From NCBI RefSeq assembly GCF_015206895.1, contig NZ_JADEXU010000086.1, positions 1 to 33,128 on the forward strand: 33,128 nt of DNA. Reading direction: 5' to 3'. This document shows positions 21,730 through 30,559 of the stretch, in pieces. Both the position numbers and the translations under genes were made by a program. The stretch comes from Nostoc sp. LEGE 12450 (lineage in GTDB: Bacteria; Cyanobacteriota; Cyanobacteriia; Cyanobacteriales; Nostocaceae). The stretch's first letter is position 1, and each line of letters opens with the position of its first letter. The notes beneath the pieces are model-generated. The model searched no databases. It was not told where the DNA came from and saw nothing but the letters and a program-made list of their open reading frames with translations.

Positions 21730-23312
21730 GGCAACTCCAGAGAACGATTCACCAAAAACGTAATCTTCGTCCCCTGTGGGATATACCAAACATTGGGACG
21801 AGCGGTGATTTCTTGGTTAGAAGTTTCTGCACGACGAGCAATGATGTCACTAAGCTTGCCAAAAGCACCTTGTAAGAATGCCCCGCCAATATTGCGCTGG
21901 CTGTTTGAAGTCGTGCTAGAGCTAAATGTCCCTGTAGCAGAATTAATTACACTGCTACTGGAATCAGATTGATTCAGGATTGTTCCTACTTGGCCCAAAC
22001 CACTGACTAATCCCACAGTCAAGTCAGAACCTCCCCCTTTCTTATCTTGGAACTGTTTAGCTAACAAGGGTTTGCCGCCTTCTCCTAATACAGAAATTGC
22101 ACCGCTACTAATTGGGTACTCAGTGTTATCTTTGATAATGCTCGTGACTTGCACACTTACATAAGAGCCACCATTAACCTGTAGGGGTTCAACGGCCAAT
22201 AAAGTGCCTTTATGAATTGCCACATTTCCATAGTTGTCATGCAAATCAGCCGTTAATCTAGCAACATAGCGTTTACTATCATCTGGAGCCTGCTGTTGTT
22301 GGAAGCGAGTATTTTCGCTTTGCTGCTTGACCACTGGAGTCACTAAAACACCATTTGCGAATTCCCCAACGACTAAATAGCGAGTTTTACGCTGTTGCAG
22401 AATTTGGTTTTCTTGAGGCAAGTAATTACCATCTGCTATTTGTTTATCAGATTTAGAATTGGCTAACCAACGAGGGCGAATTTTCTCAATTTCTGTGGAT
22501 GTACTGTTAGAGAAGTTAGGGCGTGTTTGCTGTGTTGTATAAGCACTATTGAGTGGCTGTACTTTAATTTGTGTTGTATTCGGTGTTTGAAAGGATGTCG
22601 CCTCTGTTGATATCTGCTGGTTATTTGAAGTAGGTGTATAAGCGATTTTTCCGTAAGATCCTAAGCTGCGAAGTCGATTAAATTCAGCTATCACGTCTGT
22701 TGGCGTTTCTGTTTTCGGCGTAAAAGCCCTAAAAGGATTACTAATTCTTGGCAATGTTTGATTACGAGGTGGTGATGAAATAGTCGGGTTAGTTCTACTC
22801 GGAACGTAATATCGTCTAGGGCTATAACTTTGTGTTTGTGCAACAGGTGTAGCTGTTGGTGTTGCTGGTGAAGCTGCAACACTCACCGGTTTATTATTAA
22901 CTTTAACTTCCTGCTTACTCTGATTAATCTTATTTAATTCATCTTCTTGCTGATTCAGCGCTAACTTAGCGTAAACATCCCCATCTGTTTGCTCAACTTG
23001 TTCTTTAGTTTCTGAAGACTTTGGTTCTTCAATAGTTTTAGTAGTATCGCGGCTATCAGGATTAAAAATCCCATTCAACAGCCAAAATATAGCTAGGAAG
23101 GTCAATCCAAAAGGGAGTGCTATGACCAACAATCTTGACCAGGGAGAAGTAATTACTGTATGTTTAGTTGTGACTGATGGATTATCTAATTCTTGCTCTG
23201 ACGTAATTTCCCTTGGGCTGGAATCTGAACTCATTGCTGAAGATTTTAAGTCATCATCTATTTGGAGAAAATCATCTACAGTTGATGAGCTATTAATATG
23301 AGTATTTGTCAT
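21726..23312 (-). CDS. virB10: VirB10/TrbI-like core complex protein
   Basis: This is a 528-residue protein. It has a cytoplasmic acidic N-terminus, one membrane helix (about 60-83, LLVIALPFGLTFLAIFWLLN), a Pro/Thr/Gln-rich periplasmic linker (about 90-290), and a C-terminal TrbI/VirB10 beta-barrel domain. That domain has the family features HKGTLLAVEPLQV, YVSVQVTSI, a Gly/Ser loop and the closing IPQGTKITFLVNRSLEL. VirB10 spans inner membrane to outer membrane and transmits energy from the ATPases. Both ends are coupled to neighbours by ATGA overlaps. Confidence 0.9.
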   Translation of the reverse strand: MTNTHINSSSTVDDFLQIDDDLKSSAMSSDSSPREITSEQELDNPSVTTKHTVITSPWSRLLVIALPFGLTFLAIFWLLNGIFNPDSRDTTKTIEEPKSSETKEQVEQTDGDVYAKLALNQQEDELNKINQSKQEVKVNNKPVSVAASPATPTATPVAQTQSYSPRRYYVPSRTNPTISSPPRNQTLPRISNPFRAFTPKTETPTDVIAEFNRLRSLGSYGKIAYTPTSNNQQISTEATSFQTPNTTQIKVQPLNSAYTTQQTRPNFSNSTSTEIEKIRPRWLANSKSDKQIADGNYLPQENQILQQRKTRYLVVGEFANGVLVTPVVKQQSENTRFQQQQAPDDSKRYVARLTADLHDNYGNVAIHKGTLLAVEPLQVNGGSYVSVQVTSIIKDNTEYPISSGAISVLGEGGKPLLAKQFQDKKGGGSDLTVGLVSGLGQVGTILNQSDSSSSVINSATGTFSSSTTSNSQRNIGGAFLQGAFGKLSDIIARRAETSNQEITARPNVWYIPQGTKITFLVNRSLELP

Positions 23313-24100
23313 TGTCTGTTAGCCAAATTTAAATCGACGATTTGCGTAATTTCTAATCCAGCTTGCCTGACTTGATATATTTTCTTTGCCAGAGCAGTAG
23401 TATCATTAGGGATATTTTGCGGTGTACTAATGGCTTCTACAGTAATAGTTTTGTTAAAGGGTATACCTTTGCCTGCATTATCAACTCTTGTAAAAGTAAC
23501 GAGAGTAGCTACTAAATCTACTGACCATTGACCATCTTTAATTTTGCGAGGTGATGAAATGAAGCGGGGAATCAAAGATACTTGTGTATCACCATTAAAT
23601 ACCCCTGCTGGGGTCATTTGAGCTAGCTTACGCAAAAATGCTGTCCGAAAATCATGCTTTTCACTGATTGCATAAGCAGCTTCATAAGAAGAAGTAGTTA
23701 CTCTGCCATTAGAACGTTCAATTCTACCTACATCTATACCAGCATCTTGTTTAGTAATGGGTTCTCCTTTTTCATTAAAAGTTTGAACAAGTCCATCCCA
23801 GTTAAACATCTTGATAAATGTGTTAGAAATAAACTTTTTAATAACTTCATCTGAGCGTTCATTCGGCTCTACTGCTTGGGCAACGACTGATTCTCCTGAT
23901 GACAATTGTACTAGGGCTAACTGCTTTTTACCTAAACTACTGACTGCCCCATAATTAAGGATTTGTAGTAATAAAGAGAACAAAGCCATCGAAAACCCAG
24001 CCAGTGAAATTATTCCGATTCTAGTTGGGACAGATTTGTTATATTGCAGAAGCTGTAACGGCTCTGGTTTTGCCTTTGTACCATTCTTTGTATTAAACAT
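23309..24100 (-). CDS. virB8-like: VirB8/TraE-like inner membrane protein
   Basis: This is a 263-residue bitopic protein. It has a short basic cytoplasmic N-terminus, one membrane helix (about 27-50, IGIISLAGFSMALFSLLLQI), and a periplasmic domain of roughly 200 residues with mixed alpha/beta pattern, including WSVDLVATLVTFTR and FNKTITVEAIST as adjacent strands. Layout and position directly before VirB10 fit VirB8/TraE, an assembly scaffold. Sequence similarity visible by eye is modest. Confidence 0.7.
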   Translation of the reverse strand: MFNTKNGTKAKPEPLQLLQYNKSVPTRIGIISLAGFSMALFSLLLQILNYGAVSSLGKKQLALVQLSSGESVVAQAVEPNERSDEVIKKFISNTFIKMFNWDGLVQTFNEKGEPITKQDAGIDVGRIERSNGRVTTSSYEAAYAISEKHDFRTAFLRKLAQMTPAGVFNGDTQVSLIPRFISSPRKIKDGQWSVDLVATLVTFTRVDNAGKGIPFNKTITVEAISTPQNIPNDTTALAKKIYQVRQAGLEITQIVDLNLANRQ

Positions 24101-24167
24101 TGTTAGATTATTGGTGAAGAGGGAACTCTTAACTCTTAATAGAGAACTCTTAATATAGCTATCACCT

Positions 24168-25286
24168 CTATTTACTGAATTTTGATACTAAACTGCCACC
24201 AGATGTTGTTATAGCTTTAGTAGCATCGATAGCGATTGTGCTATAGGTTTCAGCCGCTTTGTTGATTTGTTGAAGTACAGCTAAACCACCACCAGCAGCT
24301 AATCCAGTTGCTAAGAAAGGAGCAAAAATCCCAATTGTAAAAAGAAAGAATAGAGGTTGATCTGCTCTAGAGGTAGCAATCAATTGTCCGGCTAATCCGG
24401 CAATTACGTTGAAACAAAGTTTTGCCATTCCTACAGCGAAATAACCCGTAAGCCAAGTAAAAATTGCTTTTCCACCATAAGGTAACAAAGAACCACCTAC
24501 AGCTAAAGGGCCGAGAAGTGCTGTTAACAACATCGTTAGTTCAATCGCCCATTGGTAAGCTCCGTTCAACCCAATCAGTACAATGGAAACAATTTCGATG
24601 ACCGAAGAACCAATATAAGCACTGAAAGGGGAAAGTATTACTTGTATAGGATTAGCCCCACCTTTAATTGCCTCTATTGGAGCTTGAATAATTCTGTCTA
24701 TTTTTTGAATGACCCACGAAAACGGGCCGCCTTCACCAGTAAAATAACTCGGATAGTCTTGTTGAAGTCTATTCTTAGCGTCCGATAAACATTTAACAGA
24801 TTCTTCTGGACTCAAAGACGAGGTTTTGCAATTTTCTATTTCTTTCGCAATAGCTCCACGCACCGCTTCTACACCCAAAGCTTTTTGATATGCAGCTCTT
24901 AAATCAATACCTTTTGCTGTACGTGTTAGCATGTATTGGTTTGTATTGTTAATGTAATTTCTGATTCCGAGAGTACCTGCTCCTAAAGCTTTGCCATTAT
25001 TTGCTAGGAGTACTATAACTATCAACACCCAAATAAAATCTGTGTATGCACGTTGTTCATCACCTAAGAGCATTTTCTTTGTCCACTCAACCATGAAAAA
25101 AACAAATGTTGCAACGGCGAATAATACACCGACTTTGCACATAGCAGCATATAAATCACCTGTGATAGTTTCTTCCCAAGTCTGATTAAAACCTTGAGCA
25201 ATAAAATCTGCTGTCTTACTTGCTTGTTCTAATAAATCTGCACCAGCAAACTGAGATTGAGCGAATAAGTAATTTTTTGAAAGCAT
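24168..25286 (-). CDS. virB6-like: VirB6/TrbL-like polytopic membrane protein
   Basis: This 372-residue protein has at least five hydrophobic segments: VGVLFAVATFVFFMVEW, FIWVLIVIVLLANNG, VIEIVSIVLIGLNGAY, a Gly/Leu-rich stretch LTALLGPLAVGGSLLPYGG, and FLFTIGIFAPFLATGLAAGG. A soluble loop of about 90 residues lies between segments 2 and 3 and contains two Cys. This is the layout of VirB6, the inner-membrane channel component. The gene follows the VirB5-like gene by 54 bp. Confidence 0.8.
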   Translation of the reverse strand: MLSKNYLFAQSQFAGADLLEQASKTADFIAQGFNQTWEETITGDLYAAMCKVGVLFAVATFVFFMVEWTKKMLLGDEQRAYTDFIWVLIVIVLLANNGKALGAGTLGIRNYINNTNQYMLTRTAKGIDLRAAYQKALGVEAVRGAIAKEIENCKTSSLSPEESVKCLSDAKNRLQQDYPSYFTGEGGPFSWVIQKIDRIIQAPIEAIKGGANPIQVILSPFSAYIGSSVIEIVSIVLIGLNGAYQWAIELTMLLTALLGPLAVGGSLLPYGGKAIFTWLTGYFAVGMAKLCFNVIAGLAGQLIATSRADQPLFFLFTIGIFAPFLATGLAAGGGLAVLQQINKAAETYSTIAIDATKAITTSGGSLVSKFSK

Positions 25287-25340
25287 AAGGGTGAATTGAT
25301 GATAAGGAATCAGGAAGATGTTAAGAGTTTCCTCTCCTGG

Positions 25341-26051
25341 TTAATTTTCTTGCGTTGGATCTAAACGAGATATACCGATAAGTTCATGGGTCAAAGAAAG
25401 AGTACCTAATTCATTCAAATCTTGTTTTTTGCGTGCATTTGCTGTGTTTTCTGCCACTTGAGTCAGCATGAGATTGGAGTATGAATTATCCTGCCTTGAT
25501 TGCAATGAATCAGTGCGCTGTTGTGCCAACATGGAAACCACCAGACCATTTTGAGCGGCGATCGCTTTCAGGACATTTTGAGAAGCATCCATGTCTTGAG
25601 CTTGGTCAGCAATGGTTTTTGCGTCTTGAGCTATTTGTGTTGTTTTCTCTATTTTTTGAGACGTATCTGCTTGCCCAGTTTTACCTACAACACTGATGAT
25701 TGAAGCTCTTGTGAGTTCTCGCTCTAAATCTTGCCCCTTTTCCTTAGCGACTGGTAAAGAGTAAGTATCAGCAATCCGATTTTTTAGTTCATCGCTACTA
25801 GCAATCGGATCTGGCGCTCCCATCTCTCCGACAGTATTATCAATTGCAGCTTGAGCATCTTCCTTAATGCCAGCCCAACTCTGATCTATTTGCGATTTTG
25901 TCCAAGTTTGGATCTGACTTACTTCACCTTTAATATCATCAATTATAGAGCTAAAAAAATCACTAATGACTAATCCATAACTGGGTGTAGCTAGTAATAA
26001 ACTTACTACAGTAGCAGAAAGTAGTACAGCAACTTTTTGACGATTCTTCAT
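25341..26051 (-). CDS. virB5-like: VirB5/TrbJ-like secreted protein
   Basis: This is a 236-residue protein with a signal peptide (VAVLLSATVVSLLLATPSYG). The mature protein is almost wholly helical and Gln/Ala/Asp-rich. The C-terminal part (LKAIAAQNGLVVSMLAQQRT, then VAENTANARKKQ) resembles VirB5/TrbJ proteins, which sit at the pilus tip. It starts 2 bp after the VirB4 stop, so the two are surely co-transcribed. The family call rests on position and pattern. Confidence 0.7.
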   Translation of the reverse strand: MKNRQKVAVLLSATVVSLLLATPSYGLVISDFFSSIIDDIKGEVSQIQTWTKSQIDQSWAGIKEDAQAAIDNTVGEMGAPDPIASSDELKNRIADTYSLPVAKEKGQDLERELTRASIISVVGKTGQADTSQKIEKTTQIAQDAKTIADQAQDMDASQNVLKAIAAQNGLVVSMLAQQRTDSLQSRQDNSYSNLMLTQVAENTANARKKQDLNELGTLSLTHELIGISRLDPTQEN

Positions 26052-26053
26052 GG

Positions 26054-28876
26054 TTAAGCTACCTTTGTTTTTTGTAATTGAAACATCAGTTTTTTAGCTT
26101 CCTCAGATAATTCTTCTGACCGAATCATTTTGATATAATCCTCAGTAAACCTGACCATTCCTAACAAAGGATTATCTTGATAATTTTTCAGAAAAAGAGT
26201 CCGCAATTCTTGCTCATGGGGATTGTTGGCAACAGATGCCAGTAAACAGTGTGCAGGATAATAACGGCAGAAAGTGAGCTTACCGTTATCATCAAGCAAC
26301 CATTGAGAGTAAATCCCCGATTTTTGAGGATAGAAAGCTTCTGTACTGTTAACCCGAATGATTTCGGCAGGATATTTAAATCTCTCTATGAAGGGGTCTA
26401 CTGCTGAGGTTTGTATCCTCCCGACTAATCTAGTCCCAATATTTGCAAAAATCTTAGATGCTGCCTTGCTTTGATAAATACTCTCTGGCTCTTGGGCAGA
26501 TAGGATTACGCGAATTCCCGCTTTTGCACCATTTGCACACAATCTACCAATCAAATCTGCAATTGATTCAAATTGAAATAAGATTGGTGCTTCATCGAGG
26601 AAGAAGATACTGACTTTCGATGCTAACGCTCGTCTGAGTGCAGCAGCATAAGCGCTCAGAGCTAAGATGGCTGCATCCGCTTCACTTGATAAATTTCTTA
26701 ATGCAAAAACAAGTAATTTTGCATCAGTTCTAAAACTAGAAGGGCGAGAAATTGACTGTCCAACTCTTGTGGTTAACCAGTAATTAAGTCTCAGTCGAAT
26801 TTGTTCTAAAGCTTCCATAATGTCTCGACTGTTACTGGCAATAGAATCTAATTTAATAAAGGCTGGGGAACAGTATTTGTAAAAGTCTTGCAGTGTTGGA
26901 GTTTCTGTCCATGCCTTAGTTCCCACTCCTGATAAGAGCGCTAACTTATAGCGCATTTTGATTTCATCATCGTTGAAAAATATTTTTAATGTTAAAGCAA
27001 TGATTGATTCAATATTGGTAATCATCCCAGGACTAACCCCAATCATGCTAGTTCCAATCACCATTGTCATCAACACCGATTTCAAAAACTCCTTGAAATC
27101 ATTCAATCTTTCATTGATAATTTCTGGTTCTAGCCCTTGCAAATTCGGTAACTCAAAAAGATTGTTGTATTCTTTAGAAATATCAAAGTAAGCCCCGTCT
27201 TTCCCCAACAAATTAGTGTAGTCAGTGAAGGTAGATGTACCATCTGGTTTGGGGTAATCTAAAGCGACAACTGGGATATCTTGGGCAAGTGCTGGTGTGA
27301 GAATTCCAGCCACCAGAACTGATTTCCCCGAACGAGTTGCACCGAAAACAGCTAGATTCTTGTGATTTTGGTACAAGTCTAGATATACAGGTGTCCCGCC
27401 CTCTTCTGCAATTAACTCAAACCCAGTCCGATCTCCTGTGGCTGTGCGAATTAAAGGCATCAGCCCTGGTGCTTCGGAACTAAAATATGGCAGTCTGCGG
27501 TTAAAAGGCTTGGTTAACAGTGGTTCCCAAACAAATGGACAACACTGCAACCATGTCTTCCAGGCGTATTCTATCTCCCGGTCAACTGCCGCCGGACGCA
27601 AGAAGTAACTCGCAAGGTAACGGCAAGCTTCATCTAAAGAGCGTGTTGATTGACGGTGTACCAGAAAAACTACAGCCGTGTGTACGACAACATTTCCTTT
27701 GTAAATCGTCTTTTGGGCTTCTACTGCTGACTCAATATTCAGTCCCGACTTGACATCAATATTACCTTTATCACTGGATAATGTCGTAGAAGTAATCGAT
27801 TGTTTAGTTAGTCTTTGCAGATTAGTTTTTGTGATTCCTTGGTTAGCTTTCGTAACTTGACAGATGATTTCAGTATCGAAAATACTATCTCTAGATATCA
27901 GTGACCAGAGATATCTTAGTTGTCCCTGTTCGTCTATCCAGCCCCCTGGTTTTTGACTAAAATTCAGCGCTCCAATATATTTATCTTGGATTTTTACCCA
28001 TTGACGATCCAAAAATGGTAAAGACTGCTCATCTTCTAGTAAATGATGCCGGATGTGAAAATCGCTTGTTTGGGTTTCAATTAGTCCATTTATTTCATCT
28101 ATTTTTAAGGGATTTGGGATTGCTGTTGGTGGAGAATGGTTAAATTGCTGCCAGATTACCGTCCAGAGTTCTTCAGGACTCAAAGCTTTAATCCCTAATT
28201 TCATCTTATTACTAAGCAAATTTTCCCATGATTGAAAACCATCATTAAATGAATTTTGCAGAATATTTTCAATCTTGGTATTATTAATGTAGTGAATTTC
28301 TCCAGTGAATTTGTACCATAATTTCTCCAATTGTTTAATAATAGACTCAATAAAATCTTGATTCCGTTCCTCATCAGAAGCAACAGTATAAGTACACCAT
28401 AACCTCAAGAATTTGTTTTTTCGTATTCCACTTTTGGTTAATCCTTTTATTCGTAATCTTTCACTACGAATCAAGAGTTTAAGTTGTTCGACTGAACAAG
28501 TATTCTCAATTTGCTTAAGTTCTTGTTGCCGTTCATAATCCGAAGTAAATGAACCAAAATGTATGGTCATTGATTCTTGCTCTGGGATTTCCTTAAGTCC
28601 GGCTTCTATACCCTCGAATATCGGTAATATTTGTTCATTGGCTAAATTCGGATGAATCCCTAAACAATCAAAACAAAATTTAATCTGAATAGATTCACCT
28701 TTTTTGAGAATCAATGCACCTATGCCTTTTCTCCCGCCTAAATTCAAGTTGCAAATCCCTGCTAAATGAATAATGTCCTCAAAGGGAGTCAAGACTTTAG
28801 CAAACTCAATTTGCTCTTTTTCTAATGTTTTTTTACCTAATTTATCTGGATATTTAGATTGTTTCGGAGTTTTCAT
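26054..28876 (-). CDS. virB4: VirB4/TraC secretion ATPase
   Basis: This 940-residue ATPase energises pilus biogenesis and substrate transfer. The N-terminal VirB4/TraC domain (about 1-470) includes GYI-type strands such as KYIGALNFSQKPGGW. The ATPase domain has Walker A GATRSGKSV (about 510) and Walker B VSIFFLDEAPILF (about 755), followed by ILSAQEPESIYQ. It is long for the family but typical of the cyanobacterial transfer type. A 322-bp repeat-bearing gap separates it from the VirB3 gene. Confidence 0.93.
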   Translation of the reverse strand: MKTPKQSKYPDKLGKKTLEKEQIEFAKVLTPFEDIIHLAGICNLNLGGRKGIGALILKKGESIQIKFCFDCLGIHPNLANEQILPIFEGIEAGLKEIPEQESMTIHFGSFTSDYERQQELKQIENTCSVEQLKLLIRSERLRIKGLTKSGIRKNKFLRLWCTYTVASDEERNQDFIESIIKQLEKLWYKFTGEIHYINNTKIENILQNSFNDGFQSWENLLSNKMKLGIKALSPEELWTVIWQQFNHSPPTAIPNPLKIDEINGLIETQTSDFHIRHHLLEDEQSLPFLDRQWVKIQDKYIGALNFSQKPGGWIDEQGQLRYLWSLISRDSIFDTEIICQVTKANQGITKTNLQRLTKQSITSTTLSSDKGNIDVKSGLNIESAVEAQKTIYKGNVVVHTAVVFLVHRQSTRSLDEACRYLASYFLRPAAVDREIEYAWKTWLQCCPFVWEPLLTKPFNRRLPYFSSEAPGLMPLIRTATGDRTGFELIAEEGGTPVYLDLYQNHKNLAVFGATRSGKSVLVAGILTPALAQDIPVVALDYPKPDGTSTFTDYTNLLGKDGAYFDISKEYNNLFELPNLQGLEPEIINERLNDFKEFLKSVLMTMVIGTSMIGVSPGMITNIESIIALTLKIFFNDDEIKMRYKLALLSGVGTKAWTETPTLQDFYKYCSPAFIKLDSIASNSRDIMEALEQIRLRLNYWLTTRVGQSISRPSSFRTDAKLLVFALRNLSSEADAAILALSAYAAALRRALASKVSIFFLDEAPILFQFESIADLIGRLCANGAKAGIRVILSAQEPESIYQSKAASKIFANIGTRLVGRIQTSAVDPFIERFKYPAEIIRVNSTEAFYPQKSGIYSQWLLDDNGKLTFCRYYPAHCLLASVANNPHEQELRTLFLKNYQDNPLLGMVRFTEDYIKMIRSEELSEEAKKLMFQLQKTKVA

Positions 28877-28979
28877 TATGAAGCCAAAAATTATCTACGA
28901 TTGGTGGATGATTCAAATTATTTACTGTTACAAAATAGGGAACTATTAACTCTTAAGTGGAAATGGTAGAAAATGAGAG

Positions 28980-29150
28980 ATTCAAGAAGAATTCAGGAGC
29001 AGAGCCGGAGATGCTACGAAGCACCGCTTTTTCGGTCTATTACATTCCTGAATTATGACCCAACTCTTGGAGAAGCTACGCCCTAAGCGTAGCTATGCCG
29101 CAGGCTTTACGACAAGCTCAGGGCATCGCCCCTGACGGAGTGAATTTTGA
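28980..29150. repeat. dispersed repeats between VirB3 and VirB4 genes
   Basis: The 322-bp gap 28877-29198 contains cyanobacterial intergenic-repeat material: hairpin GCTACGC (29075-29081) / GCGTAGC (29087-29093), a GC-rich stretch around 29100-29140 with CAGGGC and GCCCCTG arms, and a TAGGGAACTATTAACTCTTA unit near 28936 that is also found at about 24120. I see no gene here. The insertion separates two genes that are otherwise adjacent in such operons. Confidence 0.5.
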
Positions 29151-29198
29151 CTCTCAACCTACTTCTTTAATTCTGGGAATTCCTCTGTTGCCTGTTCC

Positions 29199-29513
29199 CT
29201 ATTCCCTTTTAATTCTGATTTTTGTATTCTTTTTCAATGTTTTAAAAGGCATATAACCTCTACTAATTCGTGGTACGCCGATAAATTTTCCCAAAAAATC
29301 TTTATTCGTAGAAACTACCCACCATGTTGCCCATCCCCAAGCAATACTTAATCCAGTTGCTAACCATCCAGCTTGAAATGTATAAGAAACAACAAATACA
29401 TTCACTACTCCTATTACTGACCAAGGAAAAATTTGGTCGGCGGGAAATGGGCCTAATCTGGGTCTGTCTCCCAAAATTCTATTTACAGTCCGAAATTTAT
29501 TTTCATTTTTCAT
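29199..29513 (-). CDS. virB3-like: VirB3/TraL-like small inner membrane protein
   Basis: This 104-residue protein has a polar N-terminus ending RPRLGPFPADQIFPW, then two membrane segments (SVIGVVNVFVVSYTFQAG and ATGLSIAWGWATWWVVS) and a basic tail. Size, double-hairpin topology and position between pilin and VirB4 fit VirB3. A GAG-containing site lies upstream of the ATG. Confidence 0.75.
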   Translation of the reverse strand: MKNENKFRTVNRILGDRPRLGPFPADQIFPWSVIGVVNVFVVSYTFQAGWLATGLSIAWGWATWWVVSTNKDFLGKFIGVPRISRGYMPFKTLKKNTKIRIKRE

Positions 29514-29517
29514 GATC

Positions 29518-29590
29518 TCAAACTATTTCAGCATGAAAAGACTGTATTAAATCAGTTATCAGTTATCACAGTTTCAGTCAAATAGTTTGA
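29518..29590. repeat. 11-bp inverted repeat upstream of VirB3
   Basis: TCAAACTATTT (29518-29528) and AAATAGTTTGA (29580-29590) are perfect inverted copies 51 bp apart, just upstream of the VirB3 start. The space between includes CAGTTATCAGTTATCA, with an inverted partner (CTGATAACTG) near 29660. It may be a dispersed-repeat fragment or a structured leader. Confidence 0.4.
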
Positions 29591-29682
29591 CCCTAACTGT
29601 TACCTACTAATGAGTGAGAAATGGGGGACTCTGACGATGCAGATAAATACATCACTCTCTACTGATAACTGTTTACTGTTGG

Positions 29683-30282
29683 TTATGCCGCACCTCCACC
29701 AACAATCAAGCCAGTAACTAAATCTCCTACAAAAACTGAAAGGACAATAATTAATGGAGTTCTGGCTAATGTTTGCCAATCTTCATCGTTGCGGGCCGCT
29801 TGAACAACCCGGACTAGGCTGATGCCTACGTAGAGTAAGAACAGACCCCTTAATACGTTGAAGAACAATGCTACAACTGCTTGTGTTTGTCCGTTCCCAG
29901 CATTACCAAAGGTATTAGTCATCCAGGTTTGAGCAGTGTTAAAAAACTGTGCATCGGCTGGCGAGGAAGCAAAGTCAAGTAGACAAACAACCGTCAAAAT
30001 CGTAAACAACACCGCATAAAGATTGACTCCATACTTGCGTTGTATCTGCTCAAAATTAGTCAACAGAGCTTGAGATTGCTTTGGTAGTGCTATAGCGATC
30101 GCCGTAGCAATCATCAATCCACCTAAGAGGATGTTGTGGACTGACATCGACACGATCATTGCCGTACCCGTCGCTCCCATTAGCGCTAGTGTGCTATTTG
30201 TTATCTTGCTGTTCTTTTTTCCTGAAGTCAGTACAGCAGCATTATTGACAAAGCTTTCAGTCTCGTCGTGGTAAGTATGCAT
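29683..30282 (-). CDS. virB2-like: VirB2-like pilin precursor with long leader
   Basis: This is a 199-residue precursor. ATG 30282 has AGGAG with 7 nt spacing; the frame open to a TTG at 30330 is not needed. The C-terminal half looks like a VirB2 pilin: a hydrophobic signal (LYAVLFTILTVVCLLDFAS) ending in SSPADA-QFF, then about 88 residues with two membrane segments (AVVALFFNVLRGLFLLYVGI and LIIVLSVFVGDLVTGLIVGG). Upstream is an unusual leader of about 111 residues with two more hydrophobic stretches (LMGATGTAMIVSM, LLGGLMIATAIAIALP). Operator copy C lies 60 nt upstream, so this is the first gene of the VirB operon. Confidence 0.75.
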   Translation of the reverse strand: MHTYHDETESFVNNAAVLTSGKKNSKITNSTLALMGATGTAMIVSMSVHNILLGGLMIATAIAIALPKQSQALLTNFEQIQRKYGVNLYAVLFTILTVVCLLDFASSPADAQFFNTAQTWMTNTFGNAGNGQTQAVVALFFNVLRGLFLLYVGISLVRVVQAARNDEDWQTLARTPLIIVLSVFVGDLVTGLIVGGGAA

Positions 30283-30342
30283 TTCGTTCTCCTGAAACGA
30301 TACGCATATTATTCGGGTTTTCACCCACAAAACCTACAAACC

Positions 30343-30368
30343 AAAGTACTAAAAAAAACCGTACCTTT
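30343..30368. promoter_or_regulatory. 26-bp GTAC operator, copy C
   Basis: AAAGTACT, eight As, CCGTACCTTT. The outer parts are identical to copy B. Its near edge is 60 nt upstream of the VirB2 start. The rest of the 277-bp spacer up to 30559 is A/T-rich with no gene that I can support; TAATAT at 30308-30313 could be part of a minus-strand promoter. Confidence 0.65.
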
Positions 30369-30559
30369 GCCTACATAGAATATTTAATACAATCTATTTC
30401 ACAGCAAATCTAGCAAGTAGACTGCTTATATAGATGTTATAGCTGTTTATTATCAGTATTTAAAATTATATAGGTATACAATTTTATATTCATTGATGAA
30501 ATTTAGAGAAATAAGCGCCAGATTGCCTATTGACTTTTTTCCCTTTGTTGGTTTTCTCA

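Noticed and set aside
21729..21789. Longer start of the VirB9-like gene
   Set aside because: It would remove the signal peptide from the N-terminus and enlarge the overlap with VirB10; the ATG at 21729 gives both a signal peptide and the ATGA coupling seen in neighbouring genes.
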